The notes beneath the pieces are model-generated. The model had not been told where the DNA came from. It worked only from the letters and a program-made list of their open reading frames with translations, and did no database searches. 64,000 nt of DNA from Marthasterias glacialis. Taxonomy: Eukaryota > Echinodermata > Asteroidea > Forcipulatida > Asteriidae. The stretch covers positions 8,544,129 through 8,608,128 of the forward strand of contig OU452228.1 of the NCBI GenBank assembly GCA_911728455.2, read 5' to 3'. The position numbers and the translations under genes are program-made. Position 1 is the stretch's first letter, and each line of letters starts with the position of its first letter. Shown piece by piece: positions 48,801-60,800 of the stretch.

Positions 48801-51800
48801 ACGGAGCTTTGATGGTACCGGTACTTATAGTTACTAAATGTGGATAATTTGTTAAGAATTACTGAAGACATTTTATTAAAAAATTTACAGATTATCTTTC
48901 AGAGCGGAATATGGGCTGGCAAAGGACACGAGGCAGAGCAACACAAAGAACTGGAAAAGCTGGCAGCGGAGCTACCAGATGTTATAATGAATTCAAGAGC
49001 AGATTCCACCAAAAAGCAATATGGATACGCGTTTAGCAAATGGTGCACATGGGCTGGCATATATGGTTTATCGAAGTTACCAGCAGAACCCTACTACGTA
49101 TCTTTGTATCTTATTCACGTCGCTCACACAGCCAAAACCCCGTCACCCATAATCAAAGCATGTTCAGCAATTGCTTGGGCGCATAAAATGGCAGGTTGCT
49201 CTGACCCGTGTTCTTCATCCCTAGTTCAACAAGCTGTCGAAGGTGTCAAACGGAAGTTGGCAACCCCGGTTTCCAAGAAAGAGCCAATCTCTGCAGATAT
49301 TCTTGTAAAGATGTATGAATACTACTGTGCGGATCTATCAACCGATAACCTCTTAGCTATAAGAACAGTGGCAATGTGTTTAGTTGCTTTTGCAGGTTTC
49401 CTTCGGTTTGACGAACTTTCACACATCAAGAAGGGTCATCTAGCATTTGACAATTCCCATTTGTCGGTATTTATCCCGTCGAGCAAAACGGATATCTATA
49501 GAGATGGCCATCATGTAGTAATAGCAAGGCTTTCTTCAAAAGCCTGCCCCGTAAAATTACTAGAAAAATATATAGAAATGATACAATTACCTAGCGAAGA
49601 GTCTTACGTATTTAGGAACTTAACCGCCACAAAGCAAGGTTATAAGCTAAGAAAAGTTAACAAACCAATGTGCTATACCACAGTGCGAGAGAATATAATG
49701 GGAGCTCTCAAGCCAATCGTTGGTGACATCTCAAAATACTGTGTACACAGCCTTAGAGCAGGGGGTGCCACAGAGGCGGCTAAAGCCGGAGTTACAGACA
49801 GGCTATTTAAAAGGCATGGAAGGTGGAAATCAGAGTCAGCCAAAGATGGCTACATCAAAGAAGATTTTTCTAAGCTCCTTTCAGTGTCCCAATCCTTGGG
49901 ATTGTAGATTCCCTGACTTTAAACTTCAAATTGTGCATTTAGGTGCGAAACAAGACCAACGCAATGCAAATTACCGTTTGATGTGTTTAATTATTCTATT
50001 AAAGCAGAGAGGGGTCGATTCTAGGGTTTAGTGGAGAAACAATAATATGTGCGGTTGAACGCCCTCAGTGAATTAGCATATATTTGGTTTCTCCACGTTA
50101 CGTAATAAGGAATGTGTTTGAGGGGTGTAGGGTGTGGCGTGAGCTCACTTCACGTTGGTTTGCACCACAGACAAGACGTTTAAAAACAAGTAAATAAGTA
50201 AACAAATAATTAATAAATATCAATAATAATAAATCACCAAATATATATGTATATGTATATGTATATATGTATGTGTATGTATATGTATGTATGTATGTAT
50301 GTATATGTATACATGTTTATGTATATGTATATGTGTATGTGTATGTATGCGTATGTGTACGTGTATGTGTATGTATGTATGTACATGTGTATGTAGGTGT
50401 GTGTATGTTTGTTTATACACATGCATATAAGCATATAAATCCAGTCCAGGTTGGCATGAGATAGCAAGCTTGGGGCCAAACCACGTTCTCATTTCCCAAT
50501 GGGTTTAGAGTTTTCGTGGCCGGCTACTATCATGACCGGATTTAAAGGTTAGGCCAATATCATAATTATTGTGCTAGACATTACACTCAGTTCAAAAGGA
50601 ACACTGCACTGTAAAGGGGAAACATTAACTTGTAACTGTTAAGAATCGGTTTATATAACTAGGTTAAGTTATGAGTAAAGTTAAAGAGGATTTACTTAAT
50701 AAAAAATTGTGCATTTAGGTGCGAAACAAGACCAACGCAATGCAAATTACCGTTTGATGTGTTTAATTATTCTATTAAAGCAGAGAGGGGTCGATTCTAG
50801 GGTTTAGTGGAGAAATGTTAATTTTTGCATCTTGGATAAGGAATATTATTTGTGTTTTTGCCCATACACCGATGTGTGTTAAGCACTGCATACCCAGTAC
50901 TTTCCCGAGTCCTGTGAAAAATGAAAACCTGTTCTTTGTTGCTTTCACTGCAGTTGTAAAAAAGAAAAGTAGCTGTTGCAAAGTGCTTACTAACTATACA
51001 AGCCTTTGAGAAAGACTCTGCTAGGGTCTAAACATGAGGCCAGTAAAAGAAGAAAAAAAACGTTTTTGCATTTCACTAAAAATTATCCCTTGAATTGGTG
51101 AAATTTTCACTGGTTGGTTGCATGATGTGTTTCTTGAGAGGATTTGAAGGAAAACGATGATGTAATTTCCATTAAAATAGTCTTGGTTTTTTGTTTTTTT
51201 TTAGAGCCATGTCCCAAGGGGACTTTCTCCTCTTCTGGTCTGCAGACATGCAAGGCGTGTCCCAAGGGTTCTTACCAGCCAAACACCGGGTTAACCTCTT
51301 GCCGAGTATGCCCTCATGGACTGACAACCTGGACGGAAGGCGCTATAAATGCTGATGAATGTTCAGGTAGTGTAACTCTTCTCTGTCCTAATCTTATATG
51401 TATATTACACGCATGGATGACGTGTGTACACTCAGATGTTTCCCCTGCCTGGAAACGGAAGCCGTTTAGTTAGGTTCTTGTGTAAAATCGGAATACCGGA
51501 GCAAAGGTCTCCCAGGCATTCCATTGCTGAGCGTGCCCAGACCACACACATGACGTCTAATTTTGCGCTTTCTGGATGTTGAGACTGAGGTGTTTTTTGT
51601 GTCATCCCTGATGACAGACCTTTGTCCTTTTGTTCCATGAAGAGGATTATGAGACATCGAGAAGTTTCCAGTATTGCTTATTCATTGTATTTCAGCTCAA
51701 TGGAAGTCAGTCGGAGTGAGCCAGGAATCCAGCCATGGTTCCGGGTTTAGAACCAAACCTATGCTGTAGGTATCGGCCGGTATTTTGCAATTCACATCAC

Positions 51801-54800
51801 GTGAATTTGACATTTTCTTGGTTGGGAAAACAAAACGCACAATGCAAAAACAGAAACTTTGTTTTCTGGCTTTTTCAAGTCAGTGTTTCTATGTGCCAGC
51901 GGTACTCTCTAAGTAAAATGATTCCGGCAATTGCGACAAAATAATCCCATCAGGGTGGACAGGAATGTCAAGAAATCTTGTTGAGAAATATGTTGCTAAA
52001 TGATTTTTCTTATTGAAGATTTTTTTTCTTGCAAGATTTCCTAAATTGAGAAAAACACCAAGAATGTTTTTTTTAATTTTATTTTCTAGGGAATGACACA
52101 AGAAAATGTACTAATTTTCCATAAATCAAGAAACAAACAAGAAACAAAAATCTTATGCTTTAAGAATTACAATTAAGGTTTTCTTAATGATACCGAGAAA
52201 ATATTTCTTAATTCAAGAACTTATTTCATATAAATTATACATTTTTTTCTTCTCTGAAAACATGTTCATACAAGAGGTTAAGAAAATGTTTCTTGGTATG
52301 AGAAAATGTATTTTGCTATAAAAGTAAGAAATTATATCTCAATGTTATTAAGACGTGTGATTCTAATAATAAAAATTAAGAGTTATGGTTTTGAAAAGGA
52401 CAATTTTCTAATTAAATATTTTGACAAGATTGAAAAGCTTAAAAAAAAATCCTGTCAGTGGTGTTTTATAAAAAAGCATTTTACAATAAATCTATTTCCG
52501 GATAATCAGTCTGTGGGTAATGTTTCATAAAGCTTCACAATTAATGTTATCTCCAAATAATCACTTTTAAACATAATAATAAATAATAATAATGGAAATG
52601 TTTATAGCCCCAAATCCAGTTTAACCAAAATGCTCCCTGGCGCTTTACAATCAACCGGGATATATAGATAAAATAATGATTTGTAAAAGATTAAAGAAAA
52701 TATTTAAACTATTTAAACAGTTTAAAACTCGCAAAAAAAAATAGCGGCAATGTAAACCACATGATACAATGAAAATTACAAATAAACTCAGAAAACAGGA
52801 TACAAAAATTAATTTAAAAATACAATATAAAATCAAGAAAAACAAGCAGGCGCTTGCAGACACCCCGGACGAAAGAAACGACAACACCCTCCTTGCCAAA
52901 ACTGCCACACAAGGAAATCTGTATTATACCCTGAACTATCCTGATATAGAGGGGAAAAAACACTGGACAGACCTAGCAAAGTTGAGGAATTGCCTCAACT
53001 ATCCTAGGTTAAAAAAACCAGTCAGCCAACCTGTTTGTTTAATCCTAGGATAGTTAAGGAAAATGCCTCAACTATCCTAGGAGAAAAAACAAGGTGAATG
53101 CACCTGTTTTTAATCCTAGGATAGTTAAGGAAATGCCTCAACTATCCTAGGAGAAAAAACAAGACGGATGCACCTGTTTTTAATCCTAGGATAGTTAAGG
53201 AAATGCCTCAACTATCCTAGGAGAAAAACAAGGTGAATGCACCTGTTTTTAATCCTAGGATAGTTAAGGAAATGCCTCAACTATCTTAGAAAAAACACTG
53301 TGATTATATCAAGTTTAATCCCTAGGAGCTTGTTTTAGGAAAACAAGCTCATTACTGAGGAAGAACAGTGACAATATATTTCTTTATGTAATTCTAGGAT
53401 AGGAAATGCCTCATTTATACTGGCAAGAAACCATTGGTGAACATTGATTGTTTCTTATCCTAGGATTGAAATATTTGCTTGTTCTGTAACAGAAGAAAAT
53501 ACATAAAGCTTTTCTTTGGGGAAACATGTACCTTCTTTTTTAGTTACATGTGGCCTTGGAATTACCTTGATGTAAAATTTCATTTTGCTTAAACTTTGGG
53601 GATGGCATGGTGCTTTGAACTACCTCTTCACTCACGCTATCACTATCAAGCAATGAAAAAGCTGCGCTAACGTTTTCACTATATTCTTGTTCGATCTGTC
53701 AAAGTAGAATTGTTTGCAAAAGTACTTTTAGCAAGTTGAAAGAGGATGAAGTGAATCACGCAAATGTTTCCCCTGCCTGGAAACAGAAGCCGTGTAAAGA
53801 CGCCATAAAGTAATTTCGGACCACTGGAGCAAGGTCGCCCGGTCATTCAACTGCGGAGCATGCACAGACCACACACACGCTCTCTAACGCTTCACCCACA
53901 CAAGGACAACAAAAGATCTGAAATATATTCACATTTTTTAGACTGACACAATTTTTTCCTTATATTTTCCGTAAAAATAAGGTAATTTTCCTTAGGAGTG
54001 GAAGCACTTATTTTAACACTTTATTTACAAGAAATGAAATCTGTAAAATCCTACAATCACTGTACTGCCTAACCAAGAAAGAAAGCACTCTTTTTTTCTG
54101 CCAAAAAAACAACAATTAAAATCTACTCACAACTCGCTGAAAAACAAGATGGCCGACTTTGAAAAATTGACAGCTAAAAAGTTGCTCTAGGTCAAAGGTT
54201 GCGCTTTAGCCTCTCCCCCCCCCCCCCCCCCCCCCCCCCCCATTTAAGAAAATATTTCTTACTATTGCCTTAACCATAACCAGATTTTCTTATCAGACAT
54301 TTCTGGTTTTAAGAAAGGAAGTTGTAATTGATGAGTACAACTGGATAACTTTTCATGTATTAAGAAAAACAATACTTGTTTAAGAAAATCATCTGGCATT
54401 GCATGAAACTGTTTTCTTACTCAAGAAAAATAGTTTGGAAATAAGAAAAATGATTCCTCAAATGCAGCTGCGCCAATTCTTTGGAATAATCATCCTTATC
54501 AAATCTGTCATGACATTTTTCTTACTGGCATGACTGGCTTCAAAACATGGCTCAAAACTCCAGACTTGTGTTTTTTCATGGGTTGTTATAACGTTTTCCT
54601 CTTCAAATTTTTGTCTGGTATTACATTTTTTCTGTTGTTGTACAATTTGTCGTTATCTAGACCAGCATGCACCTCATTCCACTGCTAAATGCCTGCATCC
54701 CATTTAACTGTTTTGCGTGTAAAAAGTATTTTTGAAGTTGTTTACACAGACATAGTGGATTTTACTTATTTTTCAACAAAAATAATTCCAGACAGTGGCT

Positions 54801-57800
54801 GTAAAAATGGCTTTAAAAATAATGGTACACAGAAATAGTTTTGATTTTGATATTTGGATAATACAAAAACATAATCTATCATGACATTTCCTATGACATT
54901 TTCAATTGAATGAAAAATTCTGTGATATTTGAGGGGGAATTCAAATTCAGTGAAATGGGCATTTTTGTTCAAGCTTTTTGCGGCCGATATGGTGTTTGGC
55001 TTGAGATGCTTGTGGCCGACATGAGTGTTTTAATGGAAGTTGCTTACCACTTTACTTTTTTCAGTGACAAGCTAGCTGGACATTTCACTAGTCCATCAGC
55101 TTTTTTTCACTTGTCCATGTTAAAAAAAAAAACTGTTTTAAAGTAGTTCTCTGTTGGGTGGAGAGTTGTCTCTGAAAAGTTGGTGTATTCTCAGAGCCAG
55201 CACTCATCCCGAAAAAGATTTACACGTGGCTAGACCCGCAAGAAGGACTAGAAATAGTTCCTTCTACACCATGCAAAGCTTCAAACATCACTAAGTCCAT
55301 GTTTTATAATAAATAGGGATGCTTTCCAACACTGAACTAGCCAGCTGGACCACTTGGCGTGAATTTAACTGGTCCTCATGTGTTTTAACTAGCATAGGGC
55401 CAGAGGACCACTGTTAAGGGAGAACGCTGTCGGCTATGGTCTTTGTAAGGGTATGGTAACTTGAGGAAAAAAAAATATTTGAATTGATTGACTATTAATC
55501 AAGTCTAAATAAGGAGATATTTGTTACCTTTACAGATGAATGCCCGTTTGGAACCTACTCGAGTACTGGCTTCTCACCGTGTAAACCCTGCCCTATGGGT
55601 ACCTATCAACCCAGATCCACCCAGACGTTATGTATCGAATGCCCAGATGGGTTGTATACCCATAGACAAGGTGCACACGATCTGGCTTACTGTCAAGGTA
55701 TGTGATGTTTCAGGCTTCATGTTTAGGAAAATATCGCCTGCATTCTAGTTATTTGCTTACTTTTAATTCCTACACCATGCAAATCTTAAAGCTGCAAATC
55801 TTACTGAGATATGATATTTCCCTATTTGAATCTGACTTCCGATTCTTTAGGTCTCAGAAAATCAGTAAGATGGGTCATAAATAATTGTTTTAGCATCTTC
55901 ATCATAACAGTGACTGTGACAAAGGGACAGATAAAATTTGTGCCCGCCTAAAACTTAAAGTGCTCTTTATGCTTAACAAGAATCACAATTTGGTTGAAAA
56001 TCATAAAAAAAAATTAATTTTGTATGTAGCAATTGCAAAAACATCTGAGCAAATTAAATTGCGTGCACGCTCATGTGTGTGAACTGAGTTGCCACTAAGC
56101 GCGAGTGTGGGTGTGCCGCAATCAAAGCCTACATTATTACCGGCTAGTATGAATGAAGCATAATGATCACGTAAGTTTGTGAGTATTAGGCCTTTTACCT
56201 TAAAGACGCCCATTCGTCAATGCACGACAAACAAATTCGTGCCACGAAAGAACACCTTTAATCGGAGCACGCATTGTATGTAAGCTAGGTACAGGTACAT
56301 GATCGTTTTGCGCCACAGAAACGGTCATCGGGTAATGGTGACGAGCGGGCATCTTTTAGGGGATAGAAGGAATTGTTTGTTTGTTTGTGTAAGCAATTGT
56401 AAGTTTGTTGTTTTTTTCTTATTTTGTCTTCTTTTTATTCTCATGAGTAGATTAGCACTGAAGGTCTACCCTTTTTATTTATTTTTTTTAAAGATTTATA
56501 AATAATGCCTGATGTAATCCCATGATTTTCTTAAATATGTCCCATCCGAAGGACAAAGCAATAATGGTTGAGTGTCTTGCTTAAGAACCCACACTCTGCT
56601 GATCAGAAAGACCAGAGCTCGAGTGTGGTGCACTTGACAGCTCAGTCAAGACACGCCTTAAATTTGATAAAATATTTAATTTATTTTGGGGAAGATTATG
56701 AACCATATATCAGACCCTCTCATCAATCCTGTCAATGTGTCCCTGGTTCGAATCCCAGCGCCATATGTGAGTAAAGTTGTACGTTGGTTCTCTCAATCTC
56801 TCCTGTGCCACAAGGGTTTTTCTCCAGGCCATCCGGTTTTCCTCCCTCCGGAGAAAACCAAACACTTTTGCTCTCAGGCTGTGCTCCGTGGTATATGGGT
56901 TGATGTGGCTGGCTGCCGAAGGCACCCTTGAATGCCTGCAGCTCGAACACATGTAGCCGCGTCCTTCGCAATTCAGCTTCTCAGCTGCCAGTAAGGATGA
57001 TCAGCCTCCCAAATTATTATTATTAGTTTGTATTATTAATTAAGCAAGTTTTTTTTTTCTTTTGTCCCATACACAGTGATCAATGAATGCGAGGATGACG
57101 ATTCCAAGGAAGGGCTGTGTGGCCCCGATGGTCTGTGTGTCGATCTACCCAAAGGGTACCAGTGCATCTGTAAGTTTGGTTTCACTGGATCGGACTGCAA
57201 GACCAACATCAACGACTGCGACCACGACCTGTGCTTGAATAACGGGACATGCGTTGATCTGGTGGGCGAGTACAGGTGTGACTGCACATCTGGGTTTGCT
57301 GGTGTACACTGCCAAGAAGACATTAATGAATGCGAGTCGGGTAAGTCCTATGTTTTCACTTAACCAGTTGGCGCCGAGCAACGTGTGTATACGAGCCAAC
57401 TTTTCCCCCCTGCCTGGAAACGGAAGCCGAATAATTACGGTTTTATGTAAAATCGTAATACCGGAGCAAAGGTTGCCGGAACATTTTACTGCTGAGCATG
57501 CACACGTCGTCTAATGTGTCGTTTTACCCACACAAAGACCCAAAAAGGTCTTCAATATTTTGGCGCTCTCCGGCTGTTGAGGTGGTTTTTGTGTAGTTCC
57601 CGATTCCAGACCTTTGTCTGTTTGTTCCAAGAAGAGGATAACGAGGCATCGAGAGGCTTCCACCATTGTTTATTCATTGTATTTCGGCTCAATGGAGGCA
57701 AGTCAGAGTGAGCCGGGAATCGAGCCATGGTTCCGGGTTTAGTACCATTCCTATGCCGTAGCTGTTTTATGCTTACATCGATTGTGATAAGTGCTGTATA

Positions 57801-60800
57801 CTCAGTTCTTTCTGAGTCCTGTCGGAAAAACCCTACCAGCTACTCAGATGGGACTCAAACTTTTTTCATCACCAGGTCTTCTCGTTGTTCTAGCAGTTCA
57901 TAGATTTGCTCTTGAACAAAAAGATAGAGGTTCACATCTCACTGGTTGTTTGTTTTAAATTGATGTCTGTGTCATTTCAATTCTTTCAAGTTTTGTTTCA
58001 GTAACTGATTTTTTTTAAAAAGATATCTTGTAAATCATAAATTGTAATTCATAATTCTTTTGCCTTGGTAGAGGCCAAACAGGGAAATAAAAATCTTCAT
58101 CATTGTCATTGCTGGTCAACAAGGTTGCTCGCTGTGTATGACCAGAAAATAGTTTACCAACTTATCTTAATTAACTTTTTTTTTTTTTTTCTGGTATAGA
58201 TCCATGTTTCAATCGGGCTGTGTGTATCGACGGTCAAAACTCTTACAGCTGCGAATGTGCGCCAGGCTTCACGGGCGACTCCTGTGAGGTGAACTTCTTT
58301 GACTGTGCATCAGACCCCTGTCTGAATGATGGAACATGTGTTGATCTAGCTCAGGTAGGATTATGGAAAATCACAAAGATATTCTTATATCATTTGTAAT
58401 TTTTACCCATACACAACGATGTTTGTTAAGCACTGTATACTCAGTACTTTCCCGAGTCCTGTGAAAAAAAAATCACAGGCATTTTCTTCGGGTGGGATTC
58501 GAACCCACGACCCCCCGCCATTCTAGAGCAGATGTCTAACCAACTAGACTACCGAGACTGCCCGGTAGCTAGGGGCAGTTCGAATCCTATTAGTAGCGGG
58601 TACCACAACCATTCTAATTGGAATCCTGACTTTTGCCGAAATTGAAGCAGATGTCTTACTAACTTTGAAGATATAAGTAAAATGTGTTGTGTTTTGTGGT
58701 GGCCAAGCAGTTGTACAATAGAAATAAACCAGAGAACAGGGACTTCCTATACCGCCCCCATGCAACCGCAACATTCCTTATGGCGTCTCAAATAGTCTAC
58801 CCTTAGAATCCTGACATTAGAAGAAATTGATCGGTATAACTACAGGGCATCAAAATAGTGCGCCCTAAAAGTAAAGCGTGTTTTCTATGCTTGATCCACA
58901 GCCTTAGCACGCTCACGTAAAGGGCAATCATGGAAGTGCGTGGAGCGATCGCGATGTCTGTGTTCATGCCATTCCACATGTTTTTGTTTGTACACATTCA
59001 CAGCGATGGTAAGCGAACACGTTGTGGCACAGCAAGGCATGCAAAGGGTACACTATTTTGTTGCTCCATAGACAACACCAATGGCGACAAAGTCCCCATT
59101 TTTTGATTTATTTCCATGAGTTGTACACACAACTGCTGAAATTTCTGCATCGATACTTTGAGTTGAAATCCCTCTCAAGGCACTTGTGACCTGGTTTAGC
59201 ATGACACTGAACTCATACATAGTTATGGAACATTTTTTATGGTATCCTGAATAAATTTTATTAACATTTTTGATCGAGCTACTTCAATCACATGAACCAT
59301 CTCTCACAGGTACCCATTTACCCTTGGGTGAAGAGAAGCAATTGTAGTTGAGTGTCTTGCTATGGGACACAAGTGTCATGGCCGGGATTCGAACCCACAC
59401 CCTGATGACTTAGCCACCAGCACTTGAGTCCGATGTGCTAAAACTGGTAGCAGTTTCAGGCTGGGTACTTCCCAGTGACCTGAGATGGTTTATAACTTAC
59501 TAACAGTAGGGTTGTATACTGGCATGTGCATGCATTGTGCACTCCCAGTAGTGGAACTTCTGGCCGACCTTTGTTCCAGTGTTCTGTTGTACACAATGGC
59601 GTGTTTTCTCGGAGCAGCGCAGCCAAAATATTACCGAGGTGGAATCGGTAGGAAGTTTTCATCACTACGCGGTCTTTTAGGTCAATAACACCCCCACCCC
59701 TGCAAGCCCAAAGCTGTTACAAATCACTGTGGGAGGGGGGGGGGGTGAATTGGAGTGCCAGCCAAGACTTAGACTTGTGTTATTTACGATCTGTGTGGGG
59801 CACAAGTTGTTGACACCATAGAGCAAGGTTGACACAAAGATATCCTTGGCACAAGGGTATCCCATTAGTGCACTGAAATATGGTGGCTGCTGTCTTTCAA
59901 CACTCCTTACTCTGCAGTGGTTAGGGTCTGTCCAATGGGAGTCTACAGGCTTGTGGGGTGTACCAGGGGTGAGGATTACATGAAATCTTGGCCTTACTGG
60001 CCCATTGAAAAAATAGGTTATGACTATATTTGGTAACATTGAGTCCGTTTAATGCCTCTCCGCTCCTCTCAGGGTTTTAAACAATGCCCGTTTGCTGGCT
60101 CGGATAATATTTTTGTGTGTACACGACATCAGGCCCCATGCTGGTTAACAAGCCATGAGTGCTATACTTTGCAGATATCAGGGCTTTGAAAATGTTCCTT
60201 ATTGCTGGTTGTGTATTGTAGAACTTCACGTGCTGTTGCCGGCCTGGCTTTAAAGGACGCCTGTGCGAGACGACAGTGGACCATTGTGCCTCGTCACCTT
60301 GTATGAATAATGCTACCTGCGTAGCTAGTTTCAACTCCGTCTCTTGTATTTGCCAACGAGGCTTCACTGGAAAAAGGTAAGCGTTCCAGTTTATGCAGAA
60401 ACAATTTTCTCCTGAACCTCTGATAGGAAAGATACATCAATCAATACAAAATACATCCTCCTTTGAAAACTTTGGGAATAACAATTTGACATATTTTGGA
60501 ACCGTTTTTGACATTGTTAGTTAACTTTTTTACAAATTGACTTGTTTAAATTTGTATGAACCAAATCAAACTTGGTAGCAAGTTTGGAAAAAACTGCATT
60601 TTCCTATAAAAGTATGGATAGGATCATTTCCAGCATGTGTTACCTTTACAAAATATTTATTTTTTGTATCATTTTATAGTTTTTGTATAATATATATTAT
60701 TAAAAAGATTTCCGGAATTGTGAAATTTATAAGTGTTCAAAATGGCTTTATTACTAAAAAAATATAAAAATATAACTTAAATGCAGTTTGCATAGTAACA

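Larger units (their letters stand above)
45724..50815 (+). mobile_element. Complete Ngaro-like (DIRS order) tyrosine-recombinase retrotransposon
   Basis: 5,092 bp: repeat A1 (45724-45872), leader, gag-like ORF, RT-RNaseH ORF, tyrosine-recombinase ORF, repeat B1 (49928-50039), A2 (50039-50187), a 516-bp spacer and B2 (50704-50815). A1/A2 (149 bp) and B1/B2 (112 bp) are identical as far as I can read. Split direct repeats, an RT-RH polyprotein and a tyrosine recombinase instead of an integrase define the Ngaro/PAT-type group. No target duplication is visible, as expected for recombinase integration. Sense orientation in intron 13 of gene 2. Intact frames and identical repeats suggest a young, possibly active element. 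Confidence 0.9.

Noticed and set aside
50220..50492. Open frames coding for [13 protein letters not shown] repeats on both strands, and again at 63666-63938
   Set aside because: They are translations of the TATGTA microsatellite inside the Ngaro spacer, open only because of the repeat; not genes.
45724..50815. Endogenous retrovirus or LTR retrotransposon
   Set aside because: There is no integrase, protease or envelope frame and no LTR pair; a tyrosine recombinase and split A/B repeats identify a Ngaro-type element.
58800..59100. Cysteine- and histidine-rich antisense frame resembling a zinc finger
   Set aside because: The cysteine and histidine spacing does not fit C2H2 or other finger patterns, and stops interrupt the longer reading.
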